NCBI RefSeq assembly: GCF_001598055.1
Contig: NZ_CP014844.1
Span: forward strand, 2,348,967-2,412,966
Source of the DNA: Cupriavidus nantongensis
Lineage (GTDB): Bacteria; Pseudomonadota; Gammaproteobacteria; Burkholderiales; Burkholderiaceae
Reading direction: 5' to 3'
DNA length: 64,000 nucleotides
Below are positions 41,270 through 50,531 of this stretch, piece by piece. The position numbers and the translations under genes are program-made. The notes beneath the pieces were generated by a model, which worked only from the letters and a program-made list of their open reading frames with translations, had not been told where the DNA came from and ran no database searches. How positions within the stretch are numbered: the first letter of the stretch is position 1; the number at the start of each line of letters is the position of its first letter.

Positions 41270-42034
41270 CTAGCCGCCCTCGTCCTTGGGCCAGAACGTG
41301 ATCAGGATATTGGACGGCGCCACGCCATTGCTGTCGCGCGGCAGCGGGTCCGAGCGCTGCACCGCGCGCAGCACCGCGTTGTCCCAGCCGGCATTGCCGC
41401 TGGATTTGGCAAGCCGCGTCGACAGCAGCGAGCCGTCGGGCGCCATGTGCACGGCGACCACCGCCGCCGGATTGCCGGCGACATCCTCGTTGAAGATGAT
41501 GTTGGGCTTGACCCGCTGCCGCACCCGTTCGGCATAGCCCGACGACGGCCTCGCCGACGATCCGGAGCCGGCCCCGGTGTTGGCCGTGGCGCCGGCACCG
41601 CCGGCCTGCGCGCGCAGGCGCGCCAGTTCGGCCTGGCGCTCGGCATTGCTGGCCTGGCGCTGCGCTTCCATGGCCTTGCGTTGCGCCTCCTTGCGCGCGG
41701 CTTCGGCGCGGGCCTGGTTCTCACGCTGCTGCGCCTGCTCGGCCTCGCGTTCGGCCTGCCTGGCCTTGCGCTGCTTTTCCTGCAGCGAAATATCGGCGTC
41801 TTCTTCTTCAACCGGCTGCGGCGTCGGCGCCGGCCTGACGACAGGCTCGGGCGCGGTGGCCTCGGGGACGGGCTCCCACAACTCCGCCGCGACTCCCGTG
41901 GGCACGGCGTTGCGCCAGCGCACGCCGTAGTACAGCAGGGCCCCCAGCAGCAGGTGCATGAGCAGGGCCAGCAGGAAGCAGGTCAGCGTGCGCCGCTCGC
42001 GCACGGGCTGGTAGGGAGAGGCGGCGGTCTGCAT
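41270..42034 (-). CDS. TolA/TonB-like cell-envelope protein
   Basis: 254 residues. A short cytosolic start is followed by one transmembrane helix (CFLLALLMHLLLGALLYYGV, about 19-38), a proline-rich stretch with VRPAPTPQPV, a long charged helix (about residues 83-145, alternating Ala, Gln, Arg, Glu as in TolA domain II), a Gly/Ser linker, and a C-terminal TonB/TolA domain (NPAAVVAVHMAPDGSLLSTR, WDNAVLRAVQRSDPLP). TolA links the inner membrane TolQR motor to the outer membrane. No tolQ, tolR, tolB or pal gene lies beside it, so it is an orphan copy. Confidence 0.82.
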   Translation of the reverse strand: MQTAASPYQPVRERRTLTCFLLALLMHLLLGALLYYGVRWRNAVPTGVAAELWEPVPEATAPEPVVRPAPTPQPVEEEDADISLQEKQRKARQAEREAEQAQQRENQARAEAARKEAQRKAMEAQRQASNAERQAELARLRAQAGGAGATANTGAGSGSSARPSSGYAERVRQRVKPNIIFNEDVAGNPAAVVAVHMAPDGSLLSTRLAKSSGNAGWDNAVLRAVQRSDPLPRDSNGVAPSNILITFWPKDEGG

Positions 42035-42161
42035 GGTCCTTGGATGCGGCGGAAACCAGGCCTTTTCATTCTATGAGGCGCAACCGCATCAACCAAGGGC
42101 AGTGCGCCACAGGCTGCGCCTGTCCGTGTCTCGCCAAAAGCACGGCAAGGCCGCGCCGGCC

Positions 42162-42530
42162 TCAGCCCCTGGTGAAGATTTCGAGGAAGTGCTTGCTGGG
42201 ATCCTCGAAATAGATGCGCCGGCCACCGTCGTCGGTATTGACCTCGCCGGGGCGGCGCCGGTATGGGTCGGCCCAGTACGTGAGCTGGTGCGCGCGGACG
42301 CGGGCAAAACCGTGGTCGAACTCGGCATCGCTGACCAGGAAGGCGTAGTGCTGCATGGCGATCTCGCCTTCCGCGTCCATGAAGTCGAGGGTCACGCCGT
42401 TGTCGAGCCGCACGCCGAGGAAGGGCCCGAACGGCTCGGCCGGCGGACGGCCCAGCACCTCGCACAGGAAGTCGGCCGAGACCTGCTTGTCGCGAGAGAA
42501 GACGATGGTGTGGTTGAGCTGGATGGCCAT
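42162..42530 (-). CDS. VOC-superfamily (glyoxalase/dioxygenase fold) protein
   Basis: 122 residues starting at the ATG at 42530 behind a GGAG site. It is a single beta-alpha-beta-beta-beta module pair: QLNHTIVFSRDKQVSADFLC, then GVTLDFMD, and the end GGRRIYFEDPSKHFLEIFTR, where His7 and the C-terminal Glu are the usual metal ligands of this fold. Members include glyoxalases, extradiol dioxygenases and fosfomycin-resistance enzymes; this one is not assignable. It is 74 bp downstream of the TetR gene on the same strand and may be co-transcribed with it. Confidence 0.82.
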   Translation of the reverse strand: MAIQLNHTIVFSRDKQVSADFLCEVLGRPPAEPFGPFLGVRLDNGVTLDFMDAEGEIAMQHYAFLVSDAEFDHGFARVRAHQLTYWADPYRRRPGEVNTDDGGRRIYFEDPSKHFLEIFTRG

Positions 42531-42604
42531 GTCGCAATCTCCATGCTGAGAACAACGCCTCCTCCAGCGTACAAGGATTCTGGGCGCAGCGCCCGGCGCT
42601 GCGC

Positions 42605-43300
42605 TCAGGCGTGGTCCAGCCTTCTCAGCGCCGCGCCGACTTCGCCATGGAAGGCACGCAGCGCCTCCAGCTCGATATCCGGCGGCTGCAGCGCGGGCCA
42701 CAGCAGGGCCACCATGCCCGCGGCGGTCTTGTCGATATCGACCTCGCGCTCGCGCGCGATGGCGTCCCACAGGATATGCTCCATCGGCCCCAGGATGGCG
42801 GAGCGCAGCAGGCTCAGCGGCAGGTCGGCGCGGATCTCGCCCTGTTCGCGGCCGCGCGCCAGCAGCTCCATCAGCGGCGCCGTATAGCGGCGCTGCAGCG
42901 GCACGAATTCCTGTCCCAGGTCCGGCCCCTTGGCCCGTCCTTCCGACAACACCAGCGCGCACAGCCCGGTGCCCTGGATCAGGAACAGGCGCAGGTGCGT
43001 CTTCACGTAGAACGCCAGCTGGGCCCTGGTGCTCTGTTCGCGCGGCATGCCGCGCTCGACCGCGTCGATGATTTCGTCGTACCAGTCCTCGATGACGCGC
43101 ACGCACAGCTTGCGCTTGCTCTGGAAGTACGTGAACACCGTCGCCTCGGACACGCCCAGGCGCTGGGCAATCTCGGTGGTGGTGGTCTTGTCGTAGCCCA
43201 GTTCGGCGAACACCTCGCGGCTGACGCGCAGGATGTCGCGGATGCGTTGTTCCGCCCTGGCGCCGGACGGGATCCGGCGGGTGGCGGCGTTGTCTTCCAT
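42605..43300 (-). CDS. TetR-family transcriptional repressor
   Basis: 231 residues. The helix-turn-helix is at about residues 17-62 (RIRDILRVSREVFAELGYDK, TTTTEIAQRLGVSEATVFTYF), and the rest is the all-helical ligand domain. The divergent neighbour is an acyl-CoA ligase followed by biotin carboxylase genes, so an acyl-CoA or fatty acid ligand is plausible by analogy with other repressors of branched-chain acyl-CoA catabolism. Two inverted repeats TTGAG-N5-CTCAA in the divergent region are candidate binding sites. Confidence 0.92.
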   Translation of the reverse strand: MEDNAATRRIPSGARAEQRIRDILRVSREVFAELGYDKTTTTEIAQRLGVSEATVFTYFQSKRKLCVRVIEDWYDEIIDAVERGMPREQSTRAQLAFYVKTHLRLFLIQGTGLCALVLSEGRAKGPDLGQEFVPLQRRYTAPLMELLARGREQGEIRADLPLSLLRSAILGPMEHILWDAIAREREVDIDKTAAGMVALLWPALQPPDIELEALRAFHGEVGAALRRLDHA

Positions 43301-43427
43301 GGTGGCGGTCCCCGGCAGGCGAAAGCGCGAATGATAGGCCGTACCCGGTGCAGGGCGCGGAACTGCGGCAGCGCGGACGAGGCGGTCGTCGCGATGCCGT
43401 CACATCGTACTCCATTTCTACGCGAAG

Positions 43428-43442
43428 TTGAGTGAGCCTCAA
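43428..43442. promoter_or_regulatory. Inverted repeat TTGAG-N5-CTCAA (site 1), candidate TetR operator
   Basis: TTGAG at 43428-43432 and CTCAA at 43438-43442 with a five-base spacer. It lies 128 bp upstream of the TetR start. The flanking bases (CTCAAAT on the right) are the same as in site 2. Confidence 0.5.
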
Positions 43443-43591
43443 ATTAATGTTGAATTTTCCGGCTGGCCCGTATACCTTTTCGTCATTCCGATGTGACGAG
43501 ACCGGAAGTCGAATGACCATCCGGCAGCACTGACAGCAGCTTCACGGGGTTAACCCGGACTGGGTGAAGTACCCCGGCGATATTCGTGACC

Positions 43592-43606
43592 TTGAGTTGT
43601 GCTCAA
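43592..43606. promoter_or_regulatory. Inverted repeat TTGAG-N5-CTCAA (site 2), candidate TetR operator
   Basis: TTGAG at 43592-43596 and CTCAA at 43602-43606, identical arms and spacing to site 1 but a different spacer. It lies 34-48 bp upstream of the ligase ATG, where binding would block transcription. Confidence 0.5.
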
Positions 43607-43639
43607 ATCAGGTCGAAACCGAGCGCTTTGGAGACAACG

Positions 43640-45364
<1,725 letters not shown>

Positions 45365-45421
45365 ACGCCGGGTCCGACAGATAAACCCCGTACAACCGAT
45401 AACCGACTGCCCGAGGCCCCT

Positions 45422-47029
45422 ATGGCGGTAATTGAAACCAAGCTGAACGCCCGCTCCGAGTCGTTCAGGACCAATGCGCAGGCAATGCAGGACCTGGTTG
45501 CCGACCTGCAGCAAAAGATCGCGAAGCTGGCCGAAGGCGGCGGCGCGGCCGCGCGCGACAAGCACCTGGCGCGCGGCAAGCTGCTGCCGCGCGAGCGCGT
45601 GCAGCAGCTGCTCGATCCCGGCACGCCGTTCCTGGAGCTGTCGCAGCTGGCCGCGTACGACATGTACGACGATGCCGCGCCCGGCGCCGGCATCATCACC
45701 GGCATCGGCCGCGTCGCCGGCCAGGAATGCGTGATCGTCTGCAACGACGCCACCGTCAAGGGCGGCACGTATTACCCGATGACGGTCAAGAAGCATGTGC
45801 GCGCGCAGGAGATCGCCGAGGAAAACCACCTGCCGTGCATCTACCTGGTCGATTCCGGCGGCGCCAACCTGCCCAACCAGGACGAGGTCTTCCCCGACCG
45901 CGACCACTTCGGCCGCATCTTCTACAACCAGGCCAACCTGTCCAAGCGCGGCATCCCGCAGATCGCGGTGGTGATGGGCTCGTGCACCGCGGGCGGCGCC
46001 TACGTGCCGGCGATGAGCGACGAGTCGATCATCGTCAAGAACCAGGGCACCATCTTCCTGGGCGGCCCGCCGCTCGTGAAGGCCGCCACCGGCGAGGAAG
46101 TCAGCGCGGAAGACCTGGGCGGCGCCGACGTGCATACACGCCTGTCCGGCGTGGCCGACTACTTCGCGCAGAACGACCACCATGCGCTGAGCCTGGCGCG
46201 CAATATCGTGCAGCACCTGAACCGGCGCAAGCCGGACCAGATCCGGCTGCACGAACCGGTCGAGCCGCTGTACCCGGTGGAAGAGCTGTATGGCGTGATC
46301 CCGACCGATACGCGCAAGCCGTACGACGTGCGCGAGGTGATCGCGCGCCTGGTCGACGGCTCCGAGTTCGACGAGTTCAAGGCGCGCTACGGCACCACGC
46401 TGGTCTGCGGCTTCGCGCGCATCTGGGGCTACCCGGTCGGCATCGTCGCCAACAACGGCATCCTGTTCTCGGAGTCGGCGCTCAAGGGCGCGCACTTTAT
46501 CGAGCTGTGCTGCCAGCGCAAGATCCCGCTGGTGTTCCTGCAGAACATCACCGGCTTCATGGTCGGGCGCAAGTACGAGAACGAGGGCATCGCGCGCAAC
46601 GGCGCCAAGATGGTGACGGCGGTGGCGACCGCGCAGGTGCCGAAGTTCACGGTGATCATCGGCGGCTCGTTCGGCGCGGGCAACTACGGCATGTGCGGGC
46701 GCGCGTATTCGCCGCGCTTTTTGTGGATGTGGCCGAATGCGCGCATCTCGGTGATGGGCGGCGAGCAGGCCGCGAGCGTGCTGGCGACGGTGCGCCGCGA
46801 TGGCATCGAAGCGAAGGGCGGCCAGTGGAGCGCGCAGGAAGAGGATGCCTTCAAGCAGCCGATCCGCGACCAGTACGAGCACCAGGGCCACCCGTACTAC
46901 GCCAGCGCGCGGCTGTGGGACGACGGCGTGATCGATCCCGCGCAGACGCGCACGGTGCTGGGCCTGGGCCTGTCGGCCAGCCTCAACGCGCCGATCGACG
47001 AGATGAAGTTCGGCGTGTTCCGCATGTAA
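45422..47029 (+). CDS. liuB: Methylcrotonyl-CoA carboxylase beta (carboxyltransferase) subunit
   Basis: 535 residues, the usual length of LiuB/MccB. Carboxyltransferase features: [79 protein letters not shown] and [19 protein letters not shown]. It transfers the carboxyl group from biotin on the alpha subunit to 3-methylcrotonyl-CoA in leucine catabolism. Geranyl-CoA carboxylase (AtuC) is closely related and cannot be fully excluded. Isovaleryl-CoA dehydrogenase, methylglutaconyl-CoA hydratase and HMG-CoA lyase genes are not in the window. Confidence 0.9.
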   Translation: MAVIETKLNARSESFRTNAQAMQDLVADLQQKIAKLAEGGGAAARDKHLARGKLLPRERVQQLLDPGTPFLELSQLAAYDMYDDAAPGAGIITGIGRVAGQECVIVCNDATVKGGTYYPMTVKKHVRAQEIAEENHLPCIYLVDSGGANLPNQDEVFPDRDHFGRIFYNQANLSKRGIPQIAVVMGSCTAGGAYVPAMSDESIIVKNQGTIFLGGPPLVKAATGEEVSAEDLGGADVHTRLSGVADYFAQNDHHALSLARNIVQHLNRRKPDQIRLHEPVEPLYPVEELYGVIPTDTRKPYDVREVIARLVDGSEFDEFKARYGTTLVCGFARIWGYPVGIVANNGILFSESALKGAHFIELCCQRKIPLVFLQNITGFMVGRKYENEGIARNGAKMVTAVATAQVPKFTVIIGGSFGAGNYGMCGRAYSPRFLWMWPNARISVMGGEQAASVLATVRRDGIEAKGGQWSAQEEDAFKQPIRDQYEHQGHPYYASARLWDDGVIDPAQTRTVLGLGLSASLNAPIDEMKFGVFRM

Positions 47030-47045
47030 TCGTGGCCTGTCACAA

Positions 47046-47088
47046 CGACTACAGCGACTACAGCGACTACAACGACTGCAACGACTAG
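47046..47088 (+). repeat. Nine-base tandem repeat between the two carboxylase genes
   Basis: About 4.8 copies of CGACTACAR (CGACTACAG, CGACTACAG, CGACTACAA, CGACTGCAA, CGACTA). It fills most of the 67-bp gap between the beta-subunit stop and the alpha-subunit start, ending just before the GGAAGCTCC leader of the latter. It codes for nothing in either subunit frame. Confidence 0.7.
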
Positions 47089-47096
47089 GAAGCTCC

Positions 47097-49112
47097 ATGT
47101 TCAACAAGATCCTGATCGCCAACCGCGGTGAAATCGCCTGCCGCGTGGCCGCCACCTGCCGCCGGCTGGGTATCCGCACCGTCGCGGTGTATTCCGACGC
47201 CGACGCCGAGGCGCGCCACGTCGCCTTCTGCGACGAGGCCGTGCATATCGGCGGCGCCGCCGCGCGCGACAGCTACCTGCGCGCCGACCATATCATCGAG
47301 ATGGCCAAGGAGAGCGGCGCCCAGGCGATCCACCCGGGCTACGGCTTCCTGTCCGAGAACGAAGCCTTCGCCGAGGCCTGCGCCGCGGCCGGGCTGGTCT
47401 TTATCGGCCCGCCGGCCTCCGCCATCCACGCGATGGGCAGCAAGAGCGCGGCCAAGCAGCTGATGGAGAAGGCGTCAGTGCCGCTGGTGCCGGGCTACCA
47501 CGGCGAGGACCAGGATCCGGCGCTGCTGCGGCGCGAGGCCGACCGCATCGGCTATCCGGTGTTGCTGAAGGCCAGTGCGGGCGGCGGCGGCAAGGGCATG
47601 CGCGTGGTCGAGTCCGGCGATGGTTTCGAGGCCGCGCTGGCATCGGTCAAGCGCGAGGCCAGCGCCAGCTTCGGCGACGACAAGGTGCTGGTCGAGAAGT
47701 ACCTGACGCGCCCGCGCCATATCGAGATCCAGGTGTTCGCCGACACCCACGGCAACTGCGTCTACCTGTTCGAGCGCGACTGCTCGGTGCAGCGACGGCA
47801 CCAGAAGGTGCTGGAGGAAGCGCCGGCGCCGGGCATGACCGAGGAACGCCGTCGCGCCATGGGCGAGGCGGCAGTCGCCGCGGCAAAAGCCGTCGGCTAC
47901 GTGGGCGCCGGCACGGTCGAGTTCATCGCCAATCAAGACGGCTCGTTCTACTTCATGGAGATGAACACGCGACTGCAAGTCGAACATCCGGTGACCGAGA
48001 TGATCACCGGTCAGGACCTGGTCGAATGGCAGCTGCGCGTCGCCGCCGGCGAGCCGCTGCCGCTGACGCAGCAGCAGCTGCGCATCGACGGCCATGCGCT
48101 GGAGGCGCGAATCTACGCCGAGAACCCCGACAAGCAGTTCCTGCCGTCCACCGGCACGCTGCGCTTCCTGCGCACGCCGCCGGCGGTGCAGTTCATGCGC
48201 GGCGAGGATGCCCATGGCCCGGCCGGCGTGCGCATCGATGCCGGCGTGCGCGAGGGCGACACCATCAGCCCGTTCTACGACCCGATGATCGCCAAGCTGA
48301 TCGTCTGGGGCAAGGACCGCGACGAGGCGCTGGCGCGCATGCGCCAGGCGCTGGCGGCGTACCACGTGGTGGGGTTGTCAACCAACGTGGCCTTCCTGCA
48401 GCGGCTGGTCAAGTCAGAGGCGTTCCGTACCGCCGATCTCGACACCGGCCTGATCGAGCGCAACGAGGCGGTCCTGTTCCCGCCGCCGGCGCCGGTCGGC
48501 ATGGAAGTGATCGCGCTGGCGGTGGCTGCGCTGCTGGCGCGCGAAAACCAGCAGCGCCGCGTCGATGCCGCCGACCAGCACTCGCCGTGGACCCACGCCG
48601 GCGCGTGGCGGCTGAACGGCGGTGCGTCGCGCACGCTGCGCTTCGGCTATGGCGAGCAGGTGCTCGACGTGACGCTGGACAGCAACGAGCGCGGCAGCAC
48701 GCTGAGCTACGCCGACCAGGCCGCGCCCTTTGCCTATACCTGCCAGGCCGACGATATCCGCGTCAACCTCGGCACGCGGCGCGCGCACGGGCAGGTCCAC
48801 CTGGATGGCGACGAGTTCCACGTGTTCCACGGCGGCCGCCACGCCACGCTGGCCTGGCTCGATCCGCTCGCGCATGCCGGCGAGGCCGAAGGCGAGGGCG
48901 GCAAGCTGACCGCGCCGATGCCGGGCAAGGTCATCGCCGTGATGGTGGAGGCCGGTAGCACGGTCGCGCGCGGCGCGCCGCTGCTGGTGATGGAGGCGAT
49001 GAAGATGGAACACACCATCTGCGCCCCCGCCGACGGTGTCGTCAGCGAAGTGCTCTACGGCATCGGCGAGCAGGTTACCGAGGGGGCGCAGCTGCTCGCG
49101 TTCAGTAACTGA
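47097..49112 (+). CDS. liuD: Methylcrotonyl-CoA carboxylase alpha (biotin-containing) subunit
   Basis: 671 residues. The order is biotin carboxylase N-domain (FNKILIANRGEIACRVA), ATP-grasp (GSKSAAKQLMEKASVPLVPGY, KASAGGGGKGMRVVES, DCSVQRRHQKVLEEAPAP, MEMNTRLQVEHPVTE), a middle BT domain, and a C-terminal biotinyl domain (MEAMKMEH, biotin Lys636). It carboxylates biotin with bicarbonate and ATP and works with the beta subunit encoded directly upstream. Length and order match LiuD/MccA. Confidence 0.93.
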   Translation: MFNKILIANRGEIACRVAATCRRLGIRTVAVYSDADAEARHVAFCDEAVHIGGAAARDSYLRADHIIEMAKESGAQAIHPGYGFLSENEAFAEACAAAGLVFIGPPASAIHAMGSKSAAKQLMEKASVPLVPGYHGEDQDPALLRREADRIGYPVLLKASAGGGGKGMRVVESGDGFEAALASVKREASASFGDDKVLVEKYLTRPRHIEIQVFADTHGNCVYLFERDCSVQRRHQKVLEEAPAPGMTEERRRAMGEAAVAAAKAVGYVGAGTVEFIANQDGSFYFMEMNTRLQVEHPVTEMITGQDLVEWQLRVAAGEPLPLTQQQLRIDGHALEARIYAENPDKQFLPSTGTLRFLRTPPAVQFMRGEDAHGPAGVRIDAGVREGDTISPFYDPMIAKLIVWGKDRDEALARMRQALAAYHVVGLSTNVAFLQRLVKSEAFRTADLDTGLIERNEAVLFPPPAPVGMEVIALAVAALLARENQQRRVDAADQHSPWTHAGAWRLNGGASRTLRFGYGEQVLDVTLDSNERGSTLSYADQAAPFAYTCQADDIRVNLGTRRAHGQVHLDGDEFHVFHGGRHATLAWLDPLAHAGEAEGEGGKLTAPMPGKVIAVMVEAGSTVARGAPLLVMEAMKMEHTICAPADGVVSEVLYGIGEQVTEGAQLLAFSN

Positions 49113-49174
49113 CGGTGCCGGGTCGGTGCTATCCTGCTGCCTCGAATCCATTGGGCCGAGGCCGGGAGGACGGT

Positions 49175-49777
49175 ATGACCATGACGCTTTACTACAACCC
49201 CCAGAGCCGCGCGTCCGTGGCGCGCTGGATGCTGGAGGAGGTTGGCGCCGACTACGCGTTGCAGCACATCGATATCGCCAAGGGGGAGAGCCGGGCGCCG
49301 GCTTTCCTGGCGATCAATCCGATGGGCAAGATCCCCACGCTGGTGCTGGATGACGGCACTGTGCTGACCGAGAACGGCGCGATCATCGCCTGGCTTGCCG
49401 ATGCCTATCCGAACGCCGGGCTGATGCCGCCGCCGGGCTCGTCCGCGCGCGGCACGGTGCTGCGCTGGCTGTTCTTCTGCGGCAGCTGCTTCGAGCCGGC
49501 GCTGACCGACCGCATGATGCGTGCCCAGGCGCCGCTGCCCAAGCAGACCGTCGGCTGGGGCGACTATGACGAAGTCATCGACGCCATCGAGAAGGCCCTG
49601 TCCCCGGGACCCTTCGTGCTCGGCGACAGCTTCAGCGCCGCCGACGTCTATCTGGGCGCGTCGCTGGCGTGGGCGGGACAGTTTGGTGCGCCGCGCATTC
49701 GCGAAAGCCGCTGCATCCAGGACTACGTCGCGCGCGTCACCGCACGCGATGCTTTCGTGCGGGCGGCCAAAGGCTAG
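49175..49777 (+). CDS. Glutathione S-transferase family protein
   Basis: 200 residues from the ATG at 49175, behind a GGGAGGA site. Thioredoxin-like N-domain: LYYNPQSRASVARWMLEEVG, the cis-proline segment NPMGKIPTLVLDDGTVLTEN and the glutathione-binding ENGAI; then the helical C-domain (FVLGDSFSAADVYLGASLAW). Ser in the first motif is the probable catalytic residue, as in beta/theta-like bacterial enzymes. It follows the carboxylase operon by 62 bp, possibly transcribed with it. Substrate unknown. Confidence 0.9.
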   Translation: MTMTLYYNPQSRASVARWMLEEVGADYALQHIDIAKGESRAPAFLAINPMGKIPTLVLDDGTVLTENGAIIAWLADAYPNAGLMPPPGSSARGTVLRWLFFCGSCFEPALTDRMMRAQAPLPKQTVGWGDYDEVIDAIEKALSPGPFVLGDSFSAADVYLGASLAWAGQFGAPRIRESRCIQDYVARVTARDAFVRAAKG

Positions 49778-49957
49778 CAATACCGGCGTGCTTCGGGCGC
49801 TGCATGCGAGCGGCTTGCCGTCCATGTGACGCCGCCACGGCCTGCATTGCCCACCGGAGTGTGAGACATTGGAGTCCCGGCCAGCGGCGCCGGTCGCAAC
49901 GGCACGCTGGTCCATCGGGCGCCGGACTCCGGCGCCGAGCCTTCAAGGAGACGCAAT

Positions 49958-50449
49958 ATGCCAGGCAAGAACACCATCTGCTTGTGGTACGACCGCGATG
50001 CGCTGGAGGCGGCGAACTTCTATGCCAAGACCATTCCCGACAGCGCGGTCGGCGCCGTGATGCGAGCACCGGGCGACTATCCGGATGGCAAGGAGGGCGA
50101 TGTGCTGACGGTCGAATTCACGGTCGCCGGCATTCCGTGTGTCGGGCTGAACGGAGGCCCGCATTTCAAGCACAGCGAGGCCTTCTCGTTCCAGATCGCG
50201 ACCGACGACCAGGCCGAGACCGACCGGCTGTGGGACGCCATCGTCAGCAACGGCGGCCAGGAAAGCGACTGCGGCTGGTGCAAGGACCGCTGGGGCCTGT
50301 CGTGGCAGATCACGCCGCGCGCGCTGCTGGCGGCGATCACCGATCCCGACCGTGCCGCGGCCAAGCGTGCCTTCGACGCGATGATGACGATGCGCAAGAT
50401 CGACATCGCCACCATCGAGGCCGCAAGGCGGGGCACAGCGCCGGGTTGA
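49958..50449 (+). CDS. PhnB-like VOC protein (3-demethylubiquinone methyltransferase fold)
   Basis: 163 residues behind AAGGAG. Features of PF06983: ICLWYDRDALEAANFYAKTI, VEFTVAGIPCVGLNGGPHFK, and GWCKDRWGLSWQITPRALL. These proteins have no proven activity despite the methyltransferase name in databases and may bind a metal or small molecule. The 180-bp gap in front has nothing else recognisable. Confidence 0.88.
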   Translation: MPGKNTICLWYDRDALEAANFYAKTIPDSAVGAVMRAPGDYPDGKEGDVLTVEFTVAGIPCVGLNGGPHFKHSEAFSFQIATDDQAETDRLWDAIVSNGGQESDCGWCKDRWGLSWQITPRALLAAITDPDRAAAKRAFDAMMTMRKIDIATIEAARRGTAPG

Positions 50450-50531
50450 TGCAGCGCCCCGGCTTGCGCGGCGCAAGCCGGCCCGCTTCCTCGAGCATCC
50501 AGCGCATTTCCATTCCTGACCCTGCAGCAAC

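Larger units (their letters stand above)
43301..43639. promoter_or_regulatory. Divergent promoter region between TetR and acyl-CoA ligase genes
   Basis: 339 bp without a gene. Besides the two TTGAG-N5-CTCAA repeats described separately it contains a perfect 10-base palindrome GGGTTAACCC at 43547-43556. The sequence from about 43430 to 43480 is AT-richer than its surroundings and probably holds the minus-strand promoter. A GGAG ribosome site lies at 43630-43633 just ahead of the ligase start. Confidence 0.6.

Noticed and set aside
47041..47088. Extension of the carboxylase beta-subunit reading through the nine-base repeats
   Set aside because: The true frame stops at 47029; the readable DYSDYND-like peptide belongs to a different frame that is a shadow of the beta subunit.
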